Positions 1-7,328 are shown, numbered from the stretch's first letter. The stretch: 11,950 bases of DNA from AA29 sp041481445 (GCA_041481445.1 JBGPBV010000187.1:1-11950); one strand, 5' to 3'. Notes: generated by a model from the sequence alone, not told the origin. Numbers and translations are program-made.

Positions 1-1972
1 CCTCCTGCCGGCCCGCGCGGTTGGTGACGTAGGCGTACTGGTTGCCGATGGGCGACCACGCCGGATCGCCTTCCGTCCGCGACGTCGACAGCACGGAGCG
101 CAGGGGCGAGCCGTCGAGGGGAACCTCGACCAGGTCGAAGTCTTCTTCCTGGACGGCGAACGCAAGCATCCGGCCATCGGGAGAGACCGCCGGATACTGC
201 TCCGAGCCGCTGGTGGCGGTGAGCGGGTGGAGCTCGGCGCCCTCGGTGTCCGCCATCCAGAGATGGGCGCCGGGCGTGTGCGTGCGGAACTCCGCCGAGA
301 ACACGATCCGCCGAGAGTCCGGCATCCAGGTGAAGGGCGCGGGATCGGGCAGCGGCGGCAGCGCGAGCAGGGCCCGTCGCGGTGCGTCATCCCCCATCGG
401 CAGCACCCAGAACTCGGGGTTCGCATAGCCGGCCTCGGCCCCGCTCGGGTCCGACGTGGCCGCGCCCCACAGGCCCAGCCGTCGTCCGTCGGGCGAGAAA
501 CGCAGGAACCCGCGCGCGAACTTCCGGTCGGCGAGGGGCGTGGCCGTGTACCGCTTCGGCTCGGCGTCCGCGGGCGAGGCCACCCACAGGCCCTGGAGGA
601 AGTTGCCCTGGTAGTTCTCTTCGCGCAGCAGGAAGAGCGTGCGGCCATCGGGGGAGAGCGCGCCCGCGCTGACGTTGCGCAGCCTCAGCTCGGGCGCGCC
701 GCCGGCCGCGCCCACCGACCACAGGCCCTCCGACTCGCCGGCCTGCGAGACGTAGAAGACGCGACGGCCGTCCGGGGACCAGAACGGGTCCTTGCAGTCA
801 CGCAGCGCGCGCGTGAGCTGAGCGGCCATGGAGGAGCCGAGGCTGCGCGTGAAGACCTGGAGGATTCCGTCCTTCTCGCCGACGTACGCGATCGTCCGGC
901 CATCCGCCGACCACGCGGGGGAGCCTTCGTAGCCCGGCTCCGTGGCCAGCGGCGTGAATCGATAGCGAGCGAGGTCGGGCGCGGCTTCGGAACGGAGCGT
1001 GAGCCAGCCCGCAATGGCCAGCGCGATCCCGCCCAACGCGACCGCGGACGCCGCGCGCAGGCGGCGGGCCGGCGCTTCGACCGGCGCCGCCCCCACCGGC
1101 ACCGGCGCCGCGTCCGTGCGCAGGGGCACGGAGAGGGTCTCCAACGCGAAGGCCAGGTCCGGCGCGGATTGGAACCGGGCGTCCGGCGACTTCTCGAGAC
1201 ACCGGCGCACGATGCGCTCGAGGGCGGGCGAGATGTCGGTCCGGCCGGCGGAAAGGTCCGGCGGCTCCTCGCGCAGGATCGACGTCATCGTGTCCGCCTG
1301 GGTGGCGCCCTGGAACGGACGGCGGCCCGCGATCATCTCGTACAGCACGACACCGAACGAGAAGATGTCGGACCGATGGTCGACGCGTTGCCCCCGCACC
1401 TGCTCCGGCGACATGTAGCCCACGGTCCCCAGCACCGTGCCCTCATCCGTGCTCGGGACGGGAGCGGATGCCGTCTCCGCTTCGGAGGCGGCGGGCTCCT
1501 TGAACTTGGCCAGGCCGAAATCGAGAATCTTGACGCGGCCGTCCGGCGATAGGAAGAGGTTCTCTGGCTTGAGGTCGCGATGAATGATGCCCTTCGCGTG
1601 CGCGGCGGCCAGACCCTGCGCGATCTGCACGGCGTAGTCCACGGCGCGGCGCGGGGGCAGCGGGCCGTCGAGACGATCGCGGAGGGTCTGCCCTTCGAGC
1701 AACTCGCCGACGGCATAGGCCACACCGTCGTGCCGCCCTACGTCGTACAGCGCGACCACGTTGGGATGGTTGAGAGCGCCGGCGGCGCGCGCCTCCTGCT
1801 CGAACCGCGCCCGGCGGCCGTCGTCGCCGGCCACGGCCGGGGGCAGGATCTTGACCGCCACCAGGCGCCCAATCCGCGTGTCGCGGGCGCGGTAGACCTC
1901 CCCCATTCCCCCGACTCCGAGCAGGCCCATGAGCTCGTAGGGACCGAGTCGAGAGCCCGTCTCCAACGTCAT
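1..1972 (-). CDS. Membrane-anchored Ser/Thr protein kinase with C-terminal TolB-like propeller (3' end outside window)
   Basis: Eukaryotic-type (Hanks) kinase expected to phosphorylate Ser/Thr in the cytoplasm, tethered to the membrane with a sensory propeller outside. The reading frame is open for 657 codons from ATG 1972 to the window edge. Visible kinase motifs: glycine loop GVGGMGEV (about 19-26), VAVK with Lys41, HRDLKPEN (131-138, catalytic Asp133), DFG (151-153) and GTVGYMSPE (182-190). The kinase domain ends near 280. A Pro/Ala-rich linker and one hydrophobic segment (about 308-326) follow. From about 336 on there are repeated WD40/TolB-type blades with the signature (W/L)SPDGR, for example WSADGR, WSPDGR, LSPDGR and FSPDGR. 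This kinase-TM-propeller layout is common in Acidobacteriota and other high-GC Gram-negatives. No Shine-Dalgarno precedes the ATG, but a TATAAT box lies 14 nt upstream. It is divergent from glpF. Its target and ligand cannot be told from sequence. Confidence 0.94.
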   Translation of the reverse strand, partial: MTLETGSRLGPYELMGLLGVGGMGEVYRARDTRIGRLVAVKILPPAVAGDDGRRARFEQEARAAGALNHPNVVALYDVGRHDGVAYAVGELLEGQTLRDRLDGPLPPRRAVDYAVQIAQGLAAAHAKGIIHRDLKPENLFLSPDGRVKILDFGLAKFKEPAASEAETASAPVPSTDEGTVLGTVGYMSPEQVRGQRVDHRSDIFSFGVVLYEMIAGRRPFQGATQADTMTSILREEPPDLSAGRTDISPALERIVRRCLEKSPDARFQSAPDLAFALETLSVPLRTDAAPVPVGAAPVEAPARRLRAASAVALGGIALAIAGWLTLRSEAAPDLARYRFTPLATEPGYEGSPAWSADGRTIAYVGEKDGILQVFTRSLGSSMAAQLTRALRDCKDPFWSPDGRRVFYVSQAGESEGLWSVGAAGGAPELRLRNVSAGALSPDGRTLFLLREENYQGNFLQGLWVASPADAEPKRYTATPLADRKFARGFLRFSPDGRRLGLWGAATSDPSGAEAGYANPEFWVLPMGDDAPRRALLALPPLPDPAPFTWMPDSRRIVFSAEFRTHTPGAHLWMADTEGAELHPLTATSGSEQYPAVSPDGRMLAFAVQEEDFDLVEVPLDGSPLRSVLSTSRTEGDPAWSPIGNQYAYVTNRAGRQE

Positions 1973-1986
1973 TGGCGGTTGCGCGG

Positions 1987-1992
1987 ATTATA
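1987..1992 (-). promoter_or_regulatory. Candidate -10 box of the kinase gene
   Basis: The minus strand reads TATAAT, a perfect sigma-70 -10 hexamer, ending 14 nt before the kinase ATG. No good -35 is seen at 16-18 bp spacing. Transcription starting 6-8 nt after the box would leave a leader of only about 6-8 nt, which fits the absence of a Shine-Dalgarno. The hexamer stands out in very GC-rich DNA, but one short match can arise by chance. Confidence 0.42.
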
Positions 1993-2011
1993 GCGCTCGG
2001 CCTCGGGCGCC

Positions 2012-2041
2012 TTGAGCCGCGGAGGCTCGCGGGTCTAGACT
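2012..2041 (+). promoter_or_regulatory. Candidate sigma-70-like promoter of glpFK
   Basis: TTGAGC (2012-2017) and TAGACT (2036-2041) each match 4 of 6 consensus positions and are 18 bp apart. They are followed at 2055-2060 by AAGGAG and by the glpF ATG at 2066. This promoter would be divergent from the kinase promoter within the same 93-bp intergenic region. I see no clear operator for a GlpR-type repressor. The match is moderate only. Confidence 0.33.
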
Positions 2042-2065
2042 GCGGCCCCCGGGAAAGGAGACCCC

Positions 2066-2860
2066 ATGCTGCGTGGTACGGCGCGCGAGGCGGCCGCGGA
2101 GTTCCTCGGTACGGCCGTCCTCATCGCGTTCGGATCGGCGGTGGTGGCGCAGGTCGTCCTCAGCGGCCAGTCGCACGGCGGCTACCTGTCCATCAACATC
2201 GCCTGGGGCCTCGCCGTGACCATGGGCGTCTACGTGGCCGGGGGCGTCTCCGGCGCGCATCTCAACCCCGCGGTCACGCTGGCCGTCGCCGTCCACCGCG
2301 ATTTCGCCTGGAGCAAGGTGCTCCCGTACGTCGCGGCCCAGATCGCGGGCGCCTTCACCGGGGCCGCCGTCACCTTCCTGACCTATCGCGCCGCCTTCGA
2401 CCATTTCGACGGTGGGACGCGCCAGGTCACGGGAGCCCGGGCCACGGCCGGGATCTTCGCCACCTATCCGCAGGACTTCCTGCGTACGTTCCCCGACGGC
2501 GTGATCGACCAGGTCGTGGGCACGGCGTTCCTGATCGCGCTCATCTTCGCCCTCACGGACCAGAAGAACCTCGCCCCCGAGGGGCGCCTCGTGCCGATCC
2601 ACTTCGGCCTGCTCGTGGTGCTCATCGGGATGACGTTCGGCTTCAACGCCGGCTACGCGATCAACCCCGCCCGCGACCTGGGCCCGCGGCTCTTCACCTT
2701 CGTCGCGGGCTGGGGCAGCGAGGTCTTCCGGGCCGGGAATCACTGGTGGTGGGTCCCCATCGTGGGCCCGCTGGTCGGCGGCGTGCTCGGCGGCGCCGTC
2801 TACGATCAACTGATCGGCCGCCATCACCCCGCGGAAACCAAGGCACGGGAGGCGGCGTGA
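2066..2860 (+). CDS. glpF: Glycerol facilitator (aquaglyceroporin, MIP family)
   Basis: Inner-membrane channel for passive entry of glycerol and similar small polyols. The 264-residue length is usual for GlpF. It has the two MIP hemichannel motifs: SGAHLNPAVT (NPA at 67-69) and INPARDLGP (NPA at 200-202). The Asp right after the second NPA-Arg (Arg203, Asp204) is the mark of glyceroporins as against water channels. Aligned by eye to E. coli GlpF, the selectivity filter is Trp47, Gly188, Tyr197 and Arg203; E. coli has Phe where Tyr197 is. About six membrane helices alternate with the two re-entrant loops. The start is fixed by AAGGAG five bases before ATG 2066. The gene overlaps glpK by 4 bp, so channel and kinase are probably translated together. 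Function as a glyceroporin is well supported; exact substrate range is inferred. Confidence 0.95.
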   Translation: MLRGTAREAAAEFLGTAVLIAFGSAVVAQVVLSGQSHGGYLSINIAWGLAVTMGVYVAGGVSGAHLNPAVTLAVAVHRDFAWSKVLPYVAAQIAGAFTGAAVTFLTYRAAFDHFDGGTRQVTGARATAGIFATYPQDFLRTFPDGVIDQVVGTAFLIALIFALTDQKNLAPEGRLVPIHFGLLVVLIGMTFGFNAGYAINPARDLGPRLFTFVAGWGSEVFRAGNHWWWVPIVGPLVGGVLGGAVYDQLIGRHHPAETKAREAA

Positions 2861-4356
2861 GCAAGTACGTCCTCGCCCTGGACCAGGGCACGACCTCGAG
2901 CCGCTCGATCCTCTTCGGCCGCGACGGCCGCGCCGTGGCGACGGCGCAGCGCGAGTTCCCGCAGATCTTCCCGGGACCGGGCCTCGTGGAGCACGACCCG
3001 GAGGCCATCTGGTCGTCGCAAATGGCGACGGCGAAGGAGGCCATGGCCAAAGCCGGGGCGGGCGCGAAGGACATCGCCGCCATCGGAATCACGAACCAGC
3101 GCGAGACGACGATCCTCTGGGACCGCCACACGGGCAAGCCGGTCGCCAACGCGATCGTCTGGCAGAGCCGCGTCAGCGCGCCCATCTGCGAGAAGCTCAA
3201 GGCGGACGGCAAGGAGGAGCTTTTCCGGTCGCGCACCGGCCTCGTCGTCGACGCCTACTTCTCGGGCACCAAGATCAAGCACCTGCTGGACACGGTCCCC
3301 GGCCTGCGCGCGCGAGCGGAGAAGGGCGACGTCCGGTTCGGCACCGTGGACACGTTCCTCCTCTGGCGGCTGACGGGCGGGCGGGTTCACGCGACGGATC
3401 CGAGCAACGCGAGCCGCACGCTCCTCTACAACATCAACTCGATGCAGTGGGACGACGAGCTGCTCGCGATCCTCGGGGTGCCGCGCGCCCTGCTGCCGGA
3501 GGTGAAGAGCTCGAGCGAGGTGTACGGACAGACGGAGTCCGATCTCCTCGGCGGCGCGATCCCGATCGCCGGCGACGCGGGCGACCAGCAGGCGGCCACC
3601 TTCGGACAGGCCTGCTTCACGCCCGGCTCGGCCAAGAACACGTACGGCACGGGCTGCTTCATGCTCCTCAACACCGGCAGCAAGCCGGTCGCGTCGAAGA
3701 ACGGCCTGCTCACGACCGTGGGCTGGAAGGTGGGGGGCAAGGTCACCTACTGCCTCGAAGGGTCCGTCTTCATCGCGGGCGCGGTCGTGCAGTGGCTGCG
3801 CGACGGCCTGAAGGTGATCGCGAGCTCGCCGGACGTGGAGGCGCTCGCCCGCGACGTCCCCGACTCCGAAGGTGTCTATCTCGTGCCCGCCTTCGTGGGA
3901 CTGGGCGCGCCCTACTGGGATCCCTATGCGCGCGGCACCATCATCGGCCTCACGCGCAACACGACGGTGAGCCACGTGGCGCGCGCCGCCCTGGACTCGA
4001 TGGCCTTCCAGACCCGCGACGTGCTCGAGGCCATGCAGCGGGACGCCGGGCTGAAGCTGGACCACCTCAAGGTGGACGGCGGGGCCGCCGCCAACAACCT
4101 GCTCCTGCAGTTCCAGGCCGACGTCCTCGGCGTGGCCGTGCGGCGCCCGGTCGTGTCGGAGACGACGGCGCTCGGCGCCGCCTATCTGGCGGGGCTGGCC
4201 GTGGGCTACTGGAAGGACACCGACGACGTCGTGAACAACTGGGCCCTCGATCGCGAATTCACGCCCGCCATGACTCCGGCCATGCGGGACGGGCTGTACG
4301 GCCGCTGGCAGAAGGCGGTCGCACGCTCGCGGGACTGGGAAGAGCACGCGGGCTGA
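2857..4356 (+). CDS. glpK: Glycerol kinase (FGGY family)
   Basis: Cytoplasmic enzyme: glycerol + ATP gives sn-glycerol 3-phosphate + ADP, trapping glycerol that enters through GlpF. It has 499 residues, against 502 in E. coli. The N-terminus ALDQGTTSSRSI (7-18) is the first phosphate-binding motif of the FGGY/actin fold. ITNQRETT (78-85) carries the substrate Arg82-Glu83 pair. AGDAGDQQAA (239-247 region) supplies the catalytic base, Asp243. GTGCFMLLNTG (264-274) and VDGGAAANN (406-414) form the nucleotide site. The start is GTG 2857, with GGGAGG at 2847-2852 and a GTGA overlap with the glpF stop. Starting further upstream in this frame would only read through glpF in the wrong frame. No glpD (glycerol 3-phosphate dehydrogenase) or glpR lies next to it in this window. 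Confidence 0.97.
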   Translation: MSKYVLALDQGTTSSRSILFGRDGRAVATAQREFPQIFPGPGLVEHDPEAIWSSQMATAKEAMAKAGAGAKDIAAIGITNQRETTILWDRHTGKPVANAIVWQSRVSAPICEKLKADGKEELFRSRTGLVVDAYFSGTKIKHLLDTVPGLRARAEKGDVRFGTVDTFLLWRLTGGRVHATDPSNASRTLLYNINSMQWDDELLAILGVPRALLPEVKSSSEVYGQTESDLLGGAIPIAGDAGDQQAATFGQACFTPGSAKNTYGTGCFMLLNTGSKPVASKNGLLTTVGWKVGGKVTYCLEGSVFIAGAVVQWLRDGLKVIASSPDVEALARDVPDSEGVYLVPAFVGLGAPYWDPYARGTIIGLTRNTTVSHVARAALDSMAFQTRDVLEAMQRDAGLKLDHLKVDGGAAANNLLLQFQADVLGVAVRRPVVSETTALGAAYLAGLAVGYWKDTDDVVNNWALDREFTPAMTPAMRDGLYGRWQKAVARSRDWEEHAG

Positions 4357-4357
4357 G

Positions 4358-4447
4358 ATGACGCACGGGCGGCTGGCCCTCCTCGCCCTCGGGCTCGCCC
4401 TGTCGCCTCGTCTGGGCGGCCGCGCCCGACGATTTCGTGTGCACTGA
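4358..4447 (+). pseudogene. Signal-peptide leader put out of frame with the SGNH-like domain downstream
   Basis: ATG 4358 lies one base after the glpK stop and opens a 29-codon frame starting MTHGRLALLALGLALS, a typical export signal. It then turns into Arg-rich sequence and stops at TGA 4445-4447. Dropping one C from the CC at 4406-4407 makes the frame run on as ...ALSLVWAAAPDDFVCTEV, that is, hydrophobic core, an Ala-x-Ala type cleavage site, and straight into the SGNH-like domain. The best reading is therefore a single-base insertion or a sequencing error at the start of the next gene. If the frame is restored, that gene would begin at 4358 and be the third gene of the glpFK unit. Confidence 0.6.
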
Positions 4448-5381
4448 GGTCCTCGGCGTGTCCGTCACCGGCGACTGGTTCGGCGCCGGCTTCGAGAAGG
4501 GCATCGACGAGAGCCGGTGGCAGGTCCGCTGGCGGTCGAAAGCCTTCGTCGAGCTGTGGGCCGATCCCGCGAGCGACCTGTGGGCGCTGCCCGCCCAGTC
4601 GCCTTGCACGCGGCGGTCGGACGACCCGGACCGCGTGATCTTCACGGCCGTCAACTGGGAGTACAAGACCCGCGCGGAATGGGAGGCCAGGCTGGAGGCC
4701 GTCGTGGCCACCATCCGGGCCAAGCGGCCGGGGGCGCGGCGCATCGCGCTGATGACCATGCTGCGCGCACCGGGCAACCAGACGTGCGGGAGCGTGATGA
4801 CGGTGGTCCAGCCCTACGTCGACGAGGCGATCGCGGCCGTGGCCGCGCGCCATCCTGGCCTGGTCGTGGCCGCGCCCAAGGTCTTCCTGAAGACCTGCGA
4901 GCCGTTCCTCGACGGCGGGCCCCACTACACCGACGCCGGCATGGCCGCCGTGGCCCAGGTCTACCGCGAACAGCTCGCCGGCGTCGACGGACCGGAAAGG
5001 GCCGCGATGAGCGACGAGCAGCAGATCACGCAGGCCATCGCGCAGTTCGTGGAGGCCTACAACGCGGGCGACGCCGACCGCATCGCGTCCTACTACGCGG
5101 ACGACCTCGTCAAGCTGCGGGCGGGCGCGCCCGCGGAGGCCAAGGACGACACCGTGCGCCGGGTCAGGGACGTCCTCGCCCGCTTCCAGGGACATCTCGA
5201 GGTGCACAACGACGAGATCACCGTGGCCGGGAACATGGCGTTCACGCGCGGACGCCTTCTCATCACGCTGACTCCGCGCGCGGCGGGCGCGCCGCAGACG
5301 ATCGAGCGGCGCTATCTCGAGGTCTGGCGGAAGGACGCCGGGCGCTGGCGCGTCATCCGCACCATGGACAACGCGGGATAG
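4437..5381 (+). CDS. SGNH-hydrolase-like domain joined in frame to a DUF4440/SnoaL-like domain
   Basis: An open frame of 314 residues from GTG 4437. Residues 1-185 resemble an SGNH/GDSL hydrolase: a central Rossmann-like pattern (RVIFTAVNWEY 66-76, RRIALMTML 101-109, GLVVAAPKV 141-149) and a C-terminal GGPHYTDAG (160-168), like the Asp-x-x-His block. The usual GDS nucleophile block is not evident; GVSVTGDWFG (7-16) occupies that place without the Ser. So catalysis is doubtful. Four Cys (2, 57, 117, 154) suit an exported protein. Residues 191-314 form an NTF2-like fold of the DUF4440/ketosteroid-isomerase-like group (FVEAYNAGD, YYADDLV, RYLEVWRKDAGRWRVIRT). The GTG is probably not the original start: the signal peptide begins at 4358 in another frame. 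Met191 (ATG 5007) has its own ribosome site, so this may be two genes run together. The SGNH assignment is moderate; the DUF4440 one is good. Confidence 0.72.
   Translation: MCTEVLGVSVTGDWFGAGFEKGIDESRWQVRWRSKAFVELWADPASDLWALPAQSPCTRRSDDPDRVIFTAVNWEYKTRAEWEARLEAVVATIRAKRPGARRIALMTMLRAPGNQTCGSVMTVVQPYVDEAIAAVAARHPGLVVAAPKVFLKTCEPFLDGGPHYTDAGMAAVAQVYREQLAGVDGPERAAMSDEQQITQAIAQFVEAYNAGDADRIASYYADDLVKLRAGAPAEAKDDTVRRVRDVLARFQGHLEVHNDEITVAGNMAFTRGRLLITLTPRAAGAPQTIERRYLEVWRKDAGRWRVIRTMDNAG
4994..5009 (+). promoter_or_regulatory. Internal ribosome-binding site and ATG for the DUF4440 domain
   Basis: GGAAAGG at 4994-5000 stands six bases before ATG 5007, in frame with the SGNH-like part. From that ATG the product would be a 124-residue NTF2-like protein beginning MSDEQQITQAI. 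That is the usual length and N-terminus for a free-standing DUF4440/SnoaL-like protein. It suggests that the domain was, or still is, made as a separate polypeptide. Confidence 0.45.
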
Positions 5382-5779
5382 TGCACGTGTACGCGAAGGA
5401 GGGCGTGTTCCCGGTGGCCGTGACCGCCCGCGACGGCGGTGGCGGCGTCACCACCGTGGGCAGCTCGATCACCGTGGGCAGCCTGTCCGGCCGGTGGCGG
5501 CTGTCCGAAGGCGGCGAGAGGTTCTACGAGCGCGGCTTCGACATCACGCACACGGCCTCCGACCTGAGCGGCCGGCCCTTCAGCGTCCCCGACCAGGGCT
5601 GTCTCGGCGACCTGCACGGCCGTGTCGTCAGCCCCCGCACCATCCGGTTCGACTTCACGGGCTGCGACGACAACGTCGTCCTCATCGAGGCGACCGCGGC
5701 CGGCGACCTGCGCTCGATCCCGGGCACGTACACGCATCCCGATGGCCCGCCGCAGGCGATGGTCCTGACGCGAGAATGA
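5381..5779 (+). CDS. Remnant of a PKD-domain protein: last PKD strands plus an unknown C-terminal domain
   Basis: An open frame of 132 codons from GTG 5381, overlapping the TAG of the previous gene by one base. Residues 2-32 (HVYAKEGVFPVAVTARDGG, then TTVGSSITV) match only the last strands of a PKD domain: H-x-YA-x-x-G, then x-V-x-V-x-x-D-x-G-G. The first half of that domain is missing, and DUF4440 sequence stands directly in front. Residues 35-132 form a small beta-rich domain (SGRWRLSEGG, FDITHTASDLSG, IRFDFTGCDD) with two Cys (74, 95) that could pair outside the cell. I do not recognise this domain. No signal peptide and no good ribosome site exist, so the piece is likely a non-functional 3' fragment of a secreted protein, though a short gene cannot be excluded. 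It ends 16 bp before the convergent phosphatase gene. Confidence 0.5.
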   Translation: MHVYAKEGVFPVAVTARDGGGGVTTVGSSITVGSLSGRWRLSEGGERFYERGFDITHTASDLSGRPFSVPDQGCLGDLHGRVVSPRTIRFDFTGCDDNVVLIEATAAGDLRSIPGTYTHPDGPPQAMVLTRE

Positions 5780-5795
5780 GGCGCTGGCCTGGATC

Positions 5796-7328
5796 TCAGG
5801 GCAGCCGCACCCGCGCCACCTCGTCCTCCGTGTAGGCGTACAGGATGAACGGCTGCGTCAGGACGAGGTCGCGGATCTGCGCCATCGAGACGCCGAGGGC
5901 GCGCGCCCTCGTCTCGTCGACGTAGATCTGGCTGTTCTCGGCCCCGTAGTAGGTGACGAGCTTCGCCGCGGGGTCGAACCGGTCGTGGATGAGCTTCACG
6001 ACGTCGTTGTTGTAGTGGCGGGCGCGGCCGGGGGGCGGCTCCGGGGGCATGCCGTGGTCGGCGGTGATGGCCACGAGGTAGCCCTCTGGACCCGCCTTCT
6101 TCGCCATCGCCTCCAGTACGCGCCCGACCTGGAGGTCGATCGTGGTCACCGCCTCGCGCAGCTCCGGGGAATCGGGCCCGTAGGCGTGGCCAACGTAATC
6201 CGCGACCTTGAGGTTGGCCAGCACGAGGTCGGTGACGTCGTCCGCGCCGATCGGCTCGTGCTCGATCATCGAGACGAGGGTGTCGCCCTCGAAGCGCGCA
6301 AAGGGCGCGCTGCGGCGGATCTCGTCCGCGTTGCCGACGGGGTGGCCCATCCACTTGCCGTCCGTTCCCTCCCAGAGGGTGCGCGCGTCGAACGCCTTGA
6401 CGTAATCCGGCAAGAGGTAGCACTTCGGGTCGGTGGCCCACTTCCCCGTCAGGCGGTCGTAGCTCGCGTAGATCACGGGCCGCCCGTTGAAGAGGCAGGC
6501 GCCGTGCCCCGCCAGCGCGGTGGCGTTCGGCGTGCTGGACTGGGTGACGATGACGGCGCGCCCATCCGTCTCGTAGCTCCAGCGGTCGGCGAGAGCCGGC
6601 GTCATCAGGTTGACGGGTGACAGATCGGCGAACGGCTCCGCGACCTTGCCCGCGATGCGGTCCCAGGCGCCGTTGGTCACGATCCCGTGGAACCGTGCGT
6701 CCGTACCCGTCGCGATCGTCGCGTGCCCGACGGTCGTGATCGTGGGCAGGTGGCTCACACGCGCGCGCTCGAAGGAGGCGCCCTCGCGCCGCAGGCGGCT
6801 GAGGTTCGGGAGCAGCGCGGCGTGGCGGTCGAGGTAGTCGGCCCGGAACGCGTCGAGCACCAGGAGCACGACCGCCTTGGGCGCGGGCGCTCCCGGACGG
6901 AGGGCGGCCGCGAGCGCGTGTCCCGTCACGCCGGGCATGGGCAGGCCGAGGGCTTGCGCGATCGTGGGCACGATGTCCTGCTGGGTCGCGGCCTCCGTCA
7001 GACGTCCGGGCCGCACGTAGCGCGAGCCCCAGAACACGATGGGAATGCGCGTGTCGTAGCTCCACGGGCTCCCGTGCATGAAGGGCACGTCCGCTCCGGG
7101 ACGGGTGAGGATCTCGCCCTCGCGCGGCACCACCATGATCTGGCCGCTGCGTCCCGGGAAGTAGGCGCGGGCGAACATCTCGAGGAAGGTGGTGCGCTCG
7201 CCGCGGGCACGCTCCGCGCGCGTGGGGGCGGCCGGCGCCACCGCCTGGGTCGCGGCCGTGCCCAGGAACGGTCCGGCGAGAAGGAGGACGGCCAGCACGA
7301 GCGCGGTACGCGGACGAAGCCGGGTCAT
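5796..7328 (-). CDS. Exported alkaline-phosphatase-superfamily phosphomonoesterase/phosphodiesterase, apparently circularly permuted
   Basis: 510 residues with a signal peptide (hydrophobic 9-25, Ala-rich site near 25-32), so periplasmic or secreted. It would hydrolyse phosphomono- or diesters with two metal ions. Core motifs: LVLDAFRADY (Asp159), PTITTVGHATIATG (nucleophile Thr198 by alignment with PafA), VADYVGHAYG (Asp377, His381) and TADHG (Asp424, His425). The remaining ligand, His85, is in FMHGSPWSYDTRIPIVFWG (83-101), which follows YFPGRSGQIMVV (56-67). In PafA-type enzymes these two segments lie after the ADHG motif, near the C-terminus; here they precede the core. The C-terminus (SQIYVDETRARALG, FILYAYTEDEV) is what normally comes just before FPGRSG. 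So the chain looks circularly permuted, with no ligand lost. The start is set by GGAGG at 7333-7337. It follows the second permease by 21 bp as the last gene of the operon. Substrate unknown. Confidence 0.9.
   Translation of the reverse strand: MTRLRPRTALVLAVLLLAGPFLGTAATQAVAPAAPTRAERARGERTTFLEMFARAYFPGRSGQIMVVPREGEILTRPGADVPFMHGSPWSYDTRIPIVFWGSRYVRPGRLTEAATQQDIVPTIAQALGLPMPGVTGHALAAALRPGAPAPKAVVLLVLDAFRADYLDRHAALLPNLSRLRREGASFERARVSHLPTITTVGHATIATGTDARFHGIVTNGAWDRIAGKVAEPFADLSPVNLMTPALADRWSYETDGRAVIVTQSSTPNATALAGHGACLFNGRPVIYASYDRLTGKWATDPKCYLLPDYVKAFDARTLWEGTDGKWMGHPVGNADEIRRSAPFARFEGDTLVSMIEHEPIGADDVTDLVLANLKVADYVGHAYGPDSPELREAVTTIDLQVGRVLEAMAKKAGPEGYLVAITADHGMPPEPPPGRARHYNNDVVKLIHDRFDPAAKLVTYYGAENSQIYVDETRARALGVSMAQIRDLVLTQPFILYAYTEDEVARVRLP

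Noticed and set aside
227..1552. Plus-strand open frame of 441 codons opposite the kinase
   Set aside because: The minus-strand kinase and propeller motifs account for this region fully.
1972..2856. Upstream extension of the glpK frame into the glpF region, giving a 794-residue protein
   Set aside because: The extension is glpF read in the wrong frame. Glycerol kinase begins at GTG 2857 with a good ribosome site.
2824..4347. Minus-strand open frame of 507 codons opposite glpK
   Set aside because: Shadow of glpK; low-complexity Arg/Ala/Val-rich product and no recognisable motif.
5784..5804. Short imperfect hairpin between the convergent genes (7-bp arms, one mismatch, 7-nt loop)
   Set aside because: No U tract on either strand and a weak stem, so it does not support calling a terminator.
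5894..5911. Perfect 18-bp GC-rich palindrome
   Set aside because: It lies inside the phosphatase coding sequence, in codons for an Arg/Ala run, and is likely a by-product of GC-rich codon use. It has no T tract.
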